A stretch of 64,000 nt of DNA from Methanolinea sp. GTDB taxonomy: Archaea; Halobacteriota; Methanomicrobia; Methanomicrobiales; Methanospirillaceae. Shown here in pieces: positions 16,594-25,299 of this stretch. The stretch is from the NCBI GenBank assembly GCA_030055515.1, contig JASFYI010000002.1, positions 189,290 through 253,289 of the forward strand, in the 5' to 3' direction. The notes below the pieces were generated by a model, which saw nothing but the letters and a program-made list of their open reading frames with translations, was not told the DNA's origin and did no database searches. Position 1 is the stretch's first letter; each line of letters begins with the position of its first letter. The position numbers and the translations under genes were made by a program.

Positions 16594-19500
16594 ATGAGAT
16601 CGAGCAATAGAGATGTATCGATACCTGTCATTGCAGTTGTCCTCCTCGTCCTCGCCGTGATGCCGACATCGGCAGTAACCGTCCCGTCAGTCGACGTGTC
16701 GGGCCTGCCGCTCGTCTTCATCCAGAACGAGGGACAGGTGGACGGGAGCATCCTCTACCACGCGAATACCCCCACGCACGCAATCGCGTTCCTGCAGGAC
16801 TCGGTGGTGTGCACGGTCGGGGAGAAAGAAGACCCGCCGTCGGCCGTCACGATCGCCCTCGAGGGGCAATCCCCGGCGGCGGTGATCGCGGGCGAGGAGA
16901 GACTCGGCGGGACCGCGAACTTCCTCGTCGGGAACGATCCCGCACGCTGGGTGAGGAATGCACCGACGTACGCGAGGGTCGCGTACAGGAACGTCCTGCC
17001 CGGCGTGGACATCGTCTACTACGGCACGCAGGGAGTCCTCAAGCGCGACATCGTCCTCGCGCCGGGAGTCGACCCCGCCGCCATCCGGTTCCGGTATTCC
17101 GGCCAGGAGTCCCTCTCCGTGGACATGGCTGGTGACCTCGTCATCGCGACACCCGCCGGGACGATCAGGGAAGCCGCACCGGCCTGCTACCAGGAGCGAG
17201 GGGGGGTGAAAATCCCCGTCCCGTGCCGCTACGTTCTCTCCGGCGACTCGGTGGTCGGCTTCGCGGTGGGACCGCACGATCCCTCCCTCCCCCTCGTGAT
17301 CGACCCGACCCTTGACTTCTCCACGTACCTTGGAGGTGAATGGGAGGACAGGGGCTTTGCCGTCGCCGTCGATTCGTCCGGGAGCACGTACGTGACGGGC
17401 GGCACCCAGTCGATCAATTTCCCGTTCCCCTCGTGGAAACCGCGGTACCAGGAGGTCCCGAAGGGCGGCCTCGACGTCTTCGTCGCGAAGATTGAACCGG
17501 ACGGGCTCACCCTCAACTACTCGACGTACATCGGCGGGTACTACGACGACGTCGGGCATGGCATCGCGGTGAACGGGTCGGGGTACGCGTACGTCACGGG
17601 CTACACGCTCTCCCCTGATTACCCGGTCGTGAGGGCGTTCCAGGAGAACAAGAGCGCGGGCTGCACGTTCTGCTCCGACGCGGACGCCTTCATCTCTGTG
17701 CTGACCCCCGAGGGGGAGGACCTCGAGTTCTCCTCGTTCCTCGGCGGGAACCTGACGGACATCGGCCAGGCGATCGCGCTCAACAGCACCGGGTTTGCCG
17801 TCCTCGCGGGGTACACGGGGTCGCCCGACTTCCCGATAGTCCCGGGGGCGTACGACCCGGTGCTGAACGGGACGTGGGACGCGTTCGTGTCCGGCGTCTC
17901 GTACGATGGCTCGGTCTCCGCGCTCGAATTCTCCACGTACCTCGGGGGGAGCAGGGCCGACAAGGCATTCGGCATCGCGGTAGGACCCGCCACGGACGAC
18001 ATCTACGTGACCGGGTTCACCCAGTCGAGCGACTTCCCGGTGAAATCGTGGAGGCAGAGGTACCTCTTCGGCTCGCAGGACGCGTTCGTGACCCGCCTCA
18101 CGCCCGATGCGAACGATACCGTCTTCTCGACGTACCACGGCGGTTCTGCCGAGGAGTGCGGGAACGCGATCGCGGTGGACGCGGCGGGAGCAGCCTACGT
18201 GACAGGTTTCACGCGCTCGATGGACTTCCCGAAGGGGCCGATAGGCTCCACGTTCCAGATCAACCTGAAAGGCCTCCAGGACGCCTTCCTCACGAAGTTC
18301 AACCCGGCGGGCAACACCCTCAACTTCTCGACCTTCCTCGGCGGGTCGCTCGTCGAGGAAGGCAAGGGCATCGCGCTCGACGCGGGCGGCACCATCTTCG
18401 TGGCAGGGTACACGGACTCCCTCGACTTCCCGGTGAAGAACGCGGTCCAGTCCTCCCTCACCGCGTACACGTACGACGCGTTCGTCACGCGGTTCTTCCC
18501 CAACGGGACGGCCCTCGTGTACTCGACGTTCCTCGGCGGCCGGCTCGACGACAGGGCGATGGGGATCGCCCTTTGGGACTCCAACGCGACGGTCGTGGGC
18601 TGGTCCGAGTCGCCCAACTTCCCGGTGAAGAACGCGGTCCAGGCCAACTTCGGCGGGGTATCGGACGCGTTCGTCGCCCGCATCACGTCCGTCCCGCCGA
18701 CCGCGAACTTCACGGCCGAGGCCAACGGCGTCGAGAATTACACCCTCATCAAGGGCCTCCCGCCCCTCCGCGTCAACTTCACCGACCTCTCGACCGGCGA
18801 ACCGACATCGTGGCTGTGGCTCCTCGGCGACGGCAACACCTCCACGCAGCAGCACCCGAGCCATACCTACTACACCGGGAATTGGACGGTCAACCTCACG
18901 GTGAGCAACAGCGAGGGCAGCAGCCACATGGGCAAGTACCACTACATCCAGGTCTGTGCCCCGCTCATCGTGAACTTCTCCGCGAACGTCTCGGGCACGG
19001 AGTGCTCCTTCTGCCAGGGGAAGGTCCCCTTCGACGTGAACTTCACGGACCTCACGAACGACGCGCCAATCGCGTGGAACTGGAGCTTCGGCGACGGGAA
19101 CTACAGTGCGGACCAGCACCCCAACTGGACGTATAACGTCCCCGGGCTCTACAACGTCACGCTGACCGCGACGAACGAGTGCGGGAGCAACAGCACGACG
19201 AAGTACGCCCTCGTCGAGGCGGGTGACGTCCCGGCCGCGAACTTCACCGCGAACGTGACGTTCGGCATCGCGCCGCTCGCCGTCCAGTTCACGGACCTCT
19301 CCACGGCGATCCCCGCGGTCTCCACGTGGAACTGGACCTTCGGCGACGGGTCTCCCAACGGGACCGCCCAGAATCCTGTCCACGTCTACACGGCGGCGGG
19401 GAACTACACCGTGAACCTGACCGTAGGGAATATCCACGGCGACAGCACGCTCTCCCGGGTCGACTACATCAGGGTCGGCGAGGTCCCCGTCGCGAACTTC

Positions 19501-20376
19501 ACGGCAGACCCCGTGATCGGCGTCGAGCCGCTCAACGTGACGTTCACGGACCTCTCGACGGGGTTCCCCGCGTGGTGGTTCTGGACATTCGGCGATGGCC
19601 AGACGGAGAACAGGACGAGCAACCTCACGTTCAACCACACGTACCTCTCCGCCGGGAACTACACGGTCTCGCTCACGGTCGGCAACGAGTTCGGGACGAG
19701 CACGAAGACGAGGGCGCGGTACATCTACGTGCAGGGCAACGCGACGACGGTGAACCTCACGTTCGTCCCCTCGTCCGTCGTCATCCCCACGAACGCGACC
19801 ACCGGAATGAGGCTCGTGCTCGAGAGGACGGACAGGGGGCTCTCCGGGTACAACGTCACGATCTCCTTTGCAAACGCGTCCGCGGCAGACATCGTGACGT
19901 TCTCGAGGCCGGCGTGGCTCAACCAGAGCTTCGTCCTCAACGGGACGGTTCCCGCGCCCTCGATCTGGGTGAAGGCGTCGGACATCGACGATGTCATCAG
20001 GCCCGGCGCGACGGACGTCGACCTCGCGCTCTTCAACTGCACGGGCAGGACCCCGATGGCAACGATCCTCAACGTGACCGTCACGCAGTTCGACACGGAC
20101 ACGGGGGACCCCATCCACACGTGGGTCAACGTGGCGGCTGTCCAGGTGGTCGTCCTCCTGCCCCTGCCGGGGCACGCGAACCCGCCCACCGACCCGTTCC
20201 ACGACGGGGTCTTCTGGGACGTGAACGGGAACGGCCGCATCGACTTCGACGACGTCGTCCAGTACTTCCTGTACCTCGAGTGGATACAGGAGAACGAGCC
20301 CGTGGTCCTCTTCGACTACAACGGGAACGGCCGCATCGACTTCGACGACCTGTACATCCTCTTCACGATGGTCTAA
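16594..20376 (+). CDS. Giant secreted protein: seven-bladed SBBP propeller, four PKD domains, dockerin-like C-terminus
   Basis: 1260 residues. A signal peptide or anchor occupies about residues 8-28, then a domain commonly found before SBBP repeats (30-235). Seven propeller repeats (about 240-699) are marked by STYLGG/STFLGG motifs; seven fits one complete propeller. Four PKD domains follow (about 700-1045), each with a WxFGDG or WxLGDG core. A cohesin-like beta domain (about 1049-1189) contains RGLSGYNVTISF. The C-terminal pair of NGNGRIDFDD calcium-loop motifs (1207-1260) resembles a dockerin. Many N-x-S/T sites suggest glycosylation. The start at 16594 has a GGAGG site eight bases upstream; an ATG at 16579 overlaps that site. 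It is followed after 11 bases by a second secreted protein. Confidence 0.9.
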   Translation: MRSSNRDVSIPVIAVVLLVLAVMPTSAVTVPSVDVSGLPLVFIQNEGQVDGSILYHANTPTHAIAFLQDSVVCTVGEKEDPPSAVTIALEGQSPAAVIAGEERLGGTANFLVGNDPARWVRNAPTYARVAYRNVLPGVDIVYYGTQGVLKRDIVLAPGVDPAAIRFRYSGQESLSVDMAGDLVIATPAGTIREAAPACYQERGGVKIPVPCRYVLSGDSVVGFAVGPHDPSLPLVIDPTLDFSTYLGGEWEDRGFAVAVDSSGSTYVTGGTQSINFPFPSWKPRYQEVPKGGLDVFVAKIEPDGLTLNYSTYIGGYYDDVGHGIAVNGSGYAYVTGYTLSPDYPVVRAFQENKSAGCTFCSDADAFISVLTPEGEDLEFSSFLGGNLTDIGQAIALNSTGFAVLAGYTGSPDFPIVPGAYDPVLNGTWDAFVSGVSYDGSVSALEFSTYLGGSRADKAFGIAVGPATDDIYVTGFTQSSDFPVKSWRQRYLFGSQDAFVTRLTPDANDTVFSTYHGGSAEECGNAIAVDAAGAAYVTGFTRSMDFPKGPIGSTFQINLKGLQDAFLTKFNPAGNTLNFSTFLGGSLVEEGKGIALDAGGTIFVAGYTDSLDFPVKNAVQSSLTAYTYDAFVTRFFPNGTALVYSTFLGGRLDDRAMGIALWDSNATVVGWSESPNFPVKNAVQANFGGVSDAFVARITSVPPTANFTAEANGVENYTLIKGLPPLRVNFTDLSTGEPTSWLWLLGDGNTSTQQHPSHTYYTGNWTVNLTVSNSEGSSHMGKYHYIQVCAPLIVNFSANVSGTECSFCQGKVPFDVNFTDLTNDAPIAWNWSFGDGNYSADQHPNWTYNVPGLYNVTLTATNECGSNSTTKYALVEAGDVPAANFTANVTFGIAPLAVQFTDLSTAIPAVSTWNWTFGDGSPNGTAQNPVHVYTAAGNYTVNLTVGNIHGDSTLSRVDYIRVGEVPVANFTADPVIGVEPLNVTFTDLSTGFPAWWFWTFGDGQTENRTSNLTFNHTYLSAGNYTVSLTVGNEFGTSTKTRARYIYVQGNATTVNLTFVPSSVVIPTNATTGMRLVLERTDRGLSGYNVTISFANASAADIVTFSRPAWLNQSFVLNGTVPAPSIWVKASDIDDVIRPGATDVDLALFNCTGRTPMATILNVTVTQFDTDTGDPIHTWVNVAAVQVVVLLPLPGHANPPTDPFHDGVFWDVNGNGRIDFDDVVQYFLYLEWIQENEPVVLFDYNGNGRIDFDDLYILFTMV
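20224..20349 (+). repeat. Two identical 30-bp direct repeats encoding calcium-loop motifs
   Basis: Bases 20224-20253 and 20320-20349 are identical, 96 bases apart, and encode NGNGRIDFDD twice. Identity at third codon positions points to recent duplication or gene conversion within the dockerin-like module. Confidence 0.85.
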
Positions 20377-20387
20377 GGGTGAGAGAA

Positions 20388-21656
20388 ATGGAAACGAGAA
20401 CATTGTTCGGGCTCGGGGTGTTCGTGGTCCTCGCCTGCATCCTCGCCGTCCCCGCGACGGCAACGACGGTCACCGTGATATCGGCCGCGATCCCCGCGGC
20501 CGGCGCGAGCGTGAACGTCTCGGTCGTCGCCGACTACTTCCCCGACGGGCTCTCCGGCTACATCATGAACGCATCCGTCTCCGACCCCGCGGTCGCGGAG
20601 ATCACGGGGGTCTCGTTCCCCGCGTGGGCCGGGCTGAGCGCCCACTCGCCCCTCCCGGCGGCGGAGGTCTCCCTCCGCACGAGTGACCTCTCCCTCGGCG
20701 TCTCGGCGGGTGCGAGGAACGTGACGCTCGTCTCCCTCACGGTCAGGGGCAAGGCGGCGGGATCGACCGTCCTCACGCTCTCCGTCCGGCAGATGGACCC
20801 CGACGGGCCGGGGAGCCCAATCACCCCCACGATCGTCCCGGGGACGATCACGGTCGGCGGCACGCCGACGACGGTCCCGACGACGACGCCGGCAACGACC
20901 GTGACGACGGCACCACCCACCACGGTCCCGACGACGACCGTCCCGACCACGGCACTCCCGACGACGGTCCCGACGACGATACCGGCAACGACCGTGACAA
21001 CCACACCCCCCACCACGGTTCCGACGACGACCCCCGCGACCACGGTGACGACGGCATCCCCGACGACGGTGCCCCCGCAGGAACCCGCGTACATCACGGT
21101 CTTCTCGTACCCGCTGGGGGGTTCGGTCTCCATCGACGGGACGAGTGTCGGGACGACCCCCCTCCAGGACTACCCCGTCGCGCCCGGGACGCACACCCTC
21201 ACCGCCACGTACCCCGGTTACAGGGACTACACGACGGTGGTGACGCTCGCTCCCGGCGAGCACAAGAGCCTGCCGCTCATCATCTTCACCCGGTCGATGC
21301 CTGTCGTGACGACGTTCCCCACGGGGATCCCGACGGCCACCGCGACCGCGACGAGGACCGCGACGGCCACGGCCACGGCCACGCTGACAGCGACCTCGCC
21401 CACCCCCACGCCGACGGGAACGGCCGGGACGGGTGCACTCAAGGTCACGACGTTCCCGTCCGGTACCGCGATCTTCCTCGACAGCCAGCCGCGGGGAACC
21501 ACGCCCGCGACGATCACCGGGATCCCCGCGGGTGACCACGAGCTCAGGCTCGTGAAGCAGGGGTACAAGACGAGCGTCCGGACGGTGAGGATAGAGGCGG
21601 GGAAGACGACCGTCCTCCCGTTCATCGTCCTTGCGCCCGAGAAGTTCTTCTTCTAG
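20388..21656 (+). CDS. Secreted protein with cohesin-like domain, Thr/Pro linkers and two PEGA domains
   Basis: 422 residues. Signal peptide about 1-26 (FGLGVFVVLACILAVPATA). The cohesin-like beta domain, about 27-155, contains DGLSGYIMNASVSDPAVAEI, which is recognisably related to the domain near the end of the preceding protein. A TTTPATTVTT-type linker covers about 160-231, PEGA domain 1 about 232-301 (SYPLGGSVSIDGTSVGTTPL), a Thr/Ala linker to about 345, and PEGA domain 2 about 348-418. The ATG at 20388 has a GGTGA site; the gene is 11 bases after the dockerin-bearing gene, so the two are co-expressed. There is no clear C-terminal membrane anchor. Confidence 0.88.
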   Translation: METRTLFGLGVFVVLACILAVPATATTVTVISAAIPAAGASVNVSVVADYFPDGLSGYIMNASVSDPAVAEITGVSFPAWAGLSAHSPLPAAEVSLRTSDLSLGVSAGARNVTLVSLTVRGKAAGSTVLTLSVRQMDPDGPGSPITPTIVPGTITVGGTPTTVPTTTPATTVTTAPPTTVPTTTVPTTALPTTVPTTIPATTVTTTPPTTVPTTTPATTVTTASPTTVPPQEPAYITVFSYPLGGSVSIDGTSVGTTPLQDYPVAPGTHTLTATYPGYRDYTTVVTLAPGEHKSLPLIIFTRSMPVVTTFPTGIPTATATATRTATATATATLTATSPTPTPTGTAGTGALKVTTFPSGTAIFLDSQPRGTTPATITGIPAGDHELRLVKQGYKTSVRTVRIEAGKTTVLPFIVLAPEKFFF

Positions 21657-21664
21657 CCCGCACC

Positions 21665-21671
21665 TTTTTTT
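21665..21671 (+). terminator. T7 run after the surface-protein operon
   Basis: Seven thymines lie eight bases after the stop of the PEGA/cohesin-like gene, in the short interval before the convergent hypF end. This is a typical archaeal oligo-T terminator. Confidence 0.55.
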
Positions 21672-21709
21672 CCCTTATATCTTTTCCCGGGGGGCGGCCC
21701 TTCCCCTTG

Positions 21710-23944
21710 TCAGTCCCCCGCGGCGCGCTCCGCGGCGACGATGCACTGGCCAAACGAGATGCACCCGTCGCCGAGCGGGAACTCCCGGTTCATCGAGAAG
21801 GCGAGCCCCGCGCGGGTCACCTCGGCCCGGATGGTCTCGCGGATGGCCTTGTTGTACGCGACGCCGCCGGAGAGGACGACGAGCGGGATCCCCCTCTCCT
21901 CCGCGGCGTGGACGGCGAGACCCGCGATCCCCCTCGCGAGGTTGAACTGGAACGACGCGGCGACCGACCGGAGATCGTCCCTGTCCCTCGCCCTCCCCGC
22001 CTCGAGGAGCGCACGCCGCACGAGCGCCCGCGTGGAGAGGACCTCCCTGCCCCCCGACTTCTCGTAGGAGAGGTCCCACGGGACGGCCCTCCCCCCCGCG
22101 GCGAACGACTCGAGTTTCATGGCCGGCTCGCCGTCGTACGTCCTCTCGCGGCAGACCCCGAGCAGGGCGGAGACGGCATCGAGGACCCTCCCCGTGCTCG
22201 ACGTGAGGACGACGTTCACGTTCCGAGAGAGCTGCGCCTCGAGGACACCGATCTCGAAGTCGGTCCAGCCCCGCGAGGCGAGGATCTTCGCGACCTCGGG
22301 GCAGGGGCAGATCCCGTAGAGCATCCTCTCGGGGAACCGGGTGGCGAGGTCCCCGCCGGGCATCGGGACCTGCTCGAGGTGCGCGACCCTCTCGTAGCCC
22401 GCGGGCGACCCCGCGAAGACCTCTCCCCCCCAGACAGTCCCGTCCGTCCCGTACCCGACCCCGTCGATCGCGATCCCCACGCACTCCTCCCGCGTGGCAG
22501 CCGCGATGTGGGCCTCGTGGTGCTGGACGGGCACGGGTGCCGCGCCCCACCGGTCAGCGAGCTCCCGCGCGTGGCGGGTCGAGAGGAACCGGGGGTGGGC
22601 GTCGTGGGCGACGACCTCGAACCCCTCCCCAAGGAGCCTGCACAGGGTCGCGACCGTCTCCTTCAGGTACGCGTAGGTCTGGGGGTTGCGCACGTTCCCC
22701 ACGTGGGGGGAGGTCGTGGTGAACCCGTCACGGTACACCGTCACGTTCACGTTCAGCTCCGGGCCGACCGCGAGGATCGACCTCTCCCCGAGGTCGATGC
22801 GGGTCCGCTTGGGCGCGTACCCCCGGGAGAGTCGGATGATGAAGCCGTCCCTGACGACCGAGTCGTCGCAGCGGTTCACGATCGCGCGGTCGTGGGTGAG
22901 GAAGAAGTCGGCGTGCCCGTGGAGCTTTGCCATCGCGGCATCTATCTCCGTGATCATCGGGTAGCCCGGGAGGTTTGCGCTCGTCATGATGAGGAGGGGG
23001 TGGGAGAGGTACGAGAAGAGGAGGGCGTGGAGGCCCGTGTACGGGAACATGCACCCGATCGTGTGGAGGTTCGAGATCGCCGCGTGCGCGTCGGGATCCC
23101 TCTTCTCGAGGACGACGATCGGCCGCTCGTGGCCGCGGAGGAGCCCGAGCTCCTCGGGGGAGACGACCGCGATCCGCCCGACGTAATCGGGCCTCACCAT
23201 GACGGCAAACGGCTGCTCCTGCCTGCCGAGCCGGCGCTTCAGCTCGCCCGCGATCTCTTCCGTGCACGCGAGGTGGAAGCCCCCCACGCCCCTGATCGCC
23301 ACGATCGCGCCCGCGTCAAGGAGCCTCGCGGTCTCGCGGACGACGTCCTTTGCGGGGACCTCGTTTCCCGCGGAGTCGAGGAGCCGCAGGGACGGCCCGC
23401 AGGCTGCGCACGCGATCGTCTGGGCGTGGTGCCTCCTGCTCGCGGAGTCGCTGTACTCGGCGGCACAGGCGGGACACGGGGGGAACGCGGCCATGGACGT
23501 CCTCTCCCTGTCGTAGGGGAGGTCGCGGATGATGCTGTAGCGGGGACCGCAGTTGACGCACGAGGTGCACCAGTAACCCTCGTACCTCCCCCCCGGCGAG
23601 AAGATGTCGGAGAGGCACTCGTCGCACGTCGCGATGTCGGGCGGGATCATGCCGGAGAGCGAGCCCCTGTCGCTCTCGATGATGGAGAAGGAACCCGGGA
23701 ACGGGCCGGGATCGGGGAGGACCTCCACGCTGTCGACCCGGGCCATCGGGGGTCCCCGCGAGACGGCCTCGAGGAACTCCTCGAACCTCTCGCCGCAGGC
23801 CCGGATCTCGACCTCGCTCCCCCTGTTCTGCACGGAGCCGACGATCCCGAGCCTCGTCGCGGCGGCATACACGAATGGCCGGAAACCCACCCCCTGCACG
23901 ATTCCGCGGATTTTAATCCGTCCACTCCTGCGCGTGCCGTTCAA
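21710..23944 (-). CDS. hypF: Carbamoyltransferase HypF ([NiFe]-hydrogenase maturation)
   Basis: Converts carbamoyl phosphate to the thiocarboxamide on HypE, the source of the hydrogenase CN ligands. About 744 residues in the canonical order: acylphosphatase domain with IVQGVGFRPFVY (about 10-95), two HypF zinc fingers (CDECLSD...CTSCVNCGPRYS and CPACAAEYSD...CAACGPS), a YrdC-like domain (about 200-370), and a Kae1-like C-terminal domain with VQHHEAHIAAA. No ATG sits near the homology start; TTG at 23944 is the closest start and a longer ATG form (24052) would run through the promoter. No other hyp genes are in the window. Confidence 0.92.
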   Translation of the reverse strand: MNGTRRSGRIKIRGIVQGVGFRPFVYAAATRLGIVGSVQNRGSEVEIRACGERFEEFLEAVSRGPPMARVDSVEVLPDPGPFPGSFSIIESDRGSLSGMIPPDIATCDECLSDIFSPGGRYEGYWCTSCVNCGPRYSIIRDLPYDRERTSMAAFPPCPACAAEYSDSASRRHHAQTIACAACGPSLRLLDSAGNEVPAKDVVRETARLLDAGAIVAIRGVGGFHLACTEEIAGELKRRLGRQEQPFAVMVRPDYVGRIAVVSPEELGLLRGHERPIVVLEKRDPDAHAAISNLHTIGCMFPYTGLHALLFSYLSHPLLIMTSANLPGYPMITEIDAAMAKLHGHADFFLTHDRAIVNRCDDSVVRDGFIIRLSRGYAPKRTRIDLGERSILAVGPELNVNVTVYRDGFTTTSPHVGNVRNPQTYAYLKETVATLCRLLGEGFEVVAHDAHPRFLSTRHARELADRWGAAPVPVQHHEAHIAAATREECVGIAIDGVGYGTDGTVWGGEVFAGSPAGYERVAHLEQVPMPGGDLATRFPERMLYGICPCPEVAKILASRGWTDFEIGVLEAQLSRNVNVVLTSSTGRVLDAVSALLGVCRERTYDGEPAMKLESFAAGGRAVPWDLSYEKSGGREVLSTRALVRRALLEAGRARDRDDLRSVAASFQFNLARGIAGLAVHAAEERGIPLVVLSGGVAYNKAIRETIRAEVTRAGLAFSMNREFPLGDGCISFGQCIVAAERAAGD

Positions 23945-23993
23945 ACAAAGATTTATTGATTTCCCGAGCCATATAATAGGTAGGGTTTTCGCA
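23945..23993. promoter_or_regulatory. Compact divergent promoter, hypF / HTH regulator
   Basis: Only 49 bases separate the two start codons. The sequence ATATAATA at 23971-23978 reads as a TATA box in both directions, 31-34 bases before the hypF TTG on one side. A second AT stretch (ATTTATTG, 23951-23958) can serve the rightward gene. Shared or overlapping control elements are likely; which TATA is used in each direction is inferred. Confidence 0.5.
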
Positions 23994-24509
23994 GTGACCG
24001 GGCACATAAGGATAGTCAACGATCCCGTCGACCTCGTCCCCCTCCTCATCACTTTTCACAACGCGACGTACAAGAAGATCTACGACCTCCTGACGCACGC
24101 GTGGATGACGGAAGAGGAGCTCTGTGCCCGTGTCCCGGGGGAAGACGTGAGCAGTTGCCTCGCCATCCTCAAAAAAGGGAGTCTCGTGGAGGAGAAGTGG
24201 AGGATGCCGGTCCCCGGCCAGAAGCCGTCCAAGGAGTACAGGGCGACGTACAACAAGTTCAGGGCGAGTTTCCAGTGCAATTTCTCCGATCTCGCCGATC
24301 TCCTCTTCGTGGCGGTCTCCAACGACGAGTACTTGAGGGAACTCGTGGAGAAGGTGGAGGGAGAACTCCGGTCCGGGAACACCTCGATCAACGACATCGC
24401 GCGGAAGTTCGGGGTCAACCCGATCTTCATCAGGGGGCTTGCGAAGCGCATCCCCCACCTCGACCTGAAGGGGCAGGGGCTGGTCCTCCTTGACGGCGAG
24501 CGACACTGA
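23994..24509 (+). CDS. Winged-helix (ArsR/HTH-like) regulator
   Basis: 171 residues from a GTG start. The first part (about 20-80) reads as a winged helix: ATYKKIYDLLTHAWMTEEEL, VSSCLAILKKGSLVEEKW with a basic wing. A second HTH-like stretch near the C-terminus (TSINDIARKFGVNPIFIRGLAKRI) suggests two DNA-contacting elements. The middle shares no recognised ligand motif. Back-to-back placement with hypF raises control of hydrogenase maturation, which is inference. Its end overlaps the next regulator gene by 20 bases. Confidence 0.65.
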   Translation: MTGHIRIVNDPVDLVPLLITFHNATYKKIYDLLTHAWMTEEELCARVPGEDVSSCLAILKKGSLVEEKWRMPVPGQKPSKEYRATYNKFRASFQCNFSDLADLLFVAVSNDEYLRELVEKVEGELRSGNTSINDIARKFGVNPIFIRGLAKRIPHLDLKGQGLVLLDGERH

Positions 24510-25299
24510 CCCCCTCTCGGCACTCCTGCGCAGCAAGAGGGAGGTCACGAGGCTCCAGATCCTCGTCGAGATCGCGGAGCACCAGCCGGCGATCCGCCAG
24601 CAGGAGATCGCGAGGAAGATGGGCGTGACGCCGCAGGCGGTCTCGGAGTACATAAGGGAACTCACCGACGAGGGGATGGTCACGGCCCACGGGAGGGGCC
24701 ACTACACCGTGACGAGGTCCGGGATAGAGTGGGTCCTCGCGCAGGCAGAGACGCTCGAAGCGTACGCCCGCCACATCCGGAGGGACGTGATCCAGCAGGT
24801 CTCCACGTGGACGGCACTCGCGGCGACCGATCTCGAGGAAGGGGAGCGGGTCGGCGTGTACATGCAGGACGGCTTCCTCTACGCGTCCCGCGAGCCGAGG
24901 AGCGCGATGGGGACCGTGACGCGGGATGCCCGCGCCGGGGAGGACGTGGGCGTCGCCCGCCTCTCGGGCCTCATCGACCACACCGAGGGCGTCGTCCACG
25001 TCTGCAAGGTCCCCCGCGTCGAGAAGGGGGGTTCCCAGCGCGTGGAGAGAGATGCCCTCGCCGGGCTCGTTCGGGACGTAAAGGTCGTCGCGGCGGTCGG
25101 GCTCGAGGCGTACGTCGCCCTCGAGAAGGTCGGGAGGAAGCCCGACATGTTCTTCGGCGCCCGCGAGGGAGTGATCGAGGCGGCATTCCACGGCCTTGAC
25201 TGCGTCATCGTCATCGTGGACGAGGAATTCACGGATTTCCTGAAGAGACTGGAGGCAGCAGGGCTCTCCTACACGATCCACGACCTCTCGACCCCATGA
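24490..25299 (+). CDS. MarR/ArsR-like transcriptional regulator with C-terminal sensor domain
   Basis: 269 residues from a TTG start overlapping the previous gene. A winged helix at about 18-75 (QQEIARKMGVTPQAVSEYIRELTDEGMV, then the wing HGRGHYTVT) is followed by a roughly 190-residue alpha/beta region with VGVYMQDGFLYA, VGVARLSGLIDHTEGVV and KPDMFFGAREGVIEAA segments. This architecture occurs as a conserved archaeal family of uncharacterised regulators. Its stop overlaps the helicase start (ATGA), tying it to that gene. Confidence 0.7.
   Translation: MTASDTDPLSALLRSKREVTRLQILVEIAEHQPAIRQQEIARKMGVTPQAVSEYIRELTDEGMVTAHGRGHYTVTRSGIEWVLAQAETLEAYARHIRRDVIQQVSTWTALAATDLEEGERVGVYMQDGFLYASREPRSAMGTVTRDARAGEDVGVARLSGLIDHTEGVVHVCKVPRVEKGGSQRVERDALAGLVRDVKVVAAVGLEAYVALEKVGRKPDMFFGAREGVIEAAFHGLDCVIVIVDEEFTDFLKRLEAAGLSYTIHDLSTP

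Noticed and set aside
16687-20463. 1258-codon open frame on the minus strand
   Set aside because: It is antisense to the giant surface protein, with Arg/Val/Glu/Asp-rich low-complexity translation typical of GC-rich shadow frames and no domains.
20869-21080. Short tandem repeats that could suggest a CRISPR or satellite
   Set aside because: They are codons of a Thr/Pro linker (TTTPATTVTT-type) in a secreted protein; unit length and spacing are irregular and there are no spacers.
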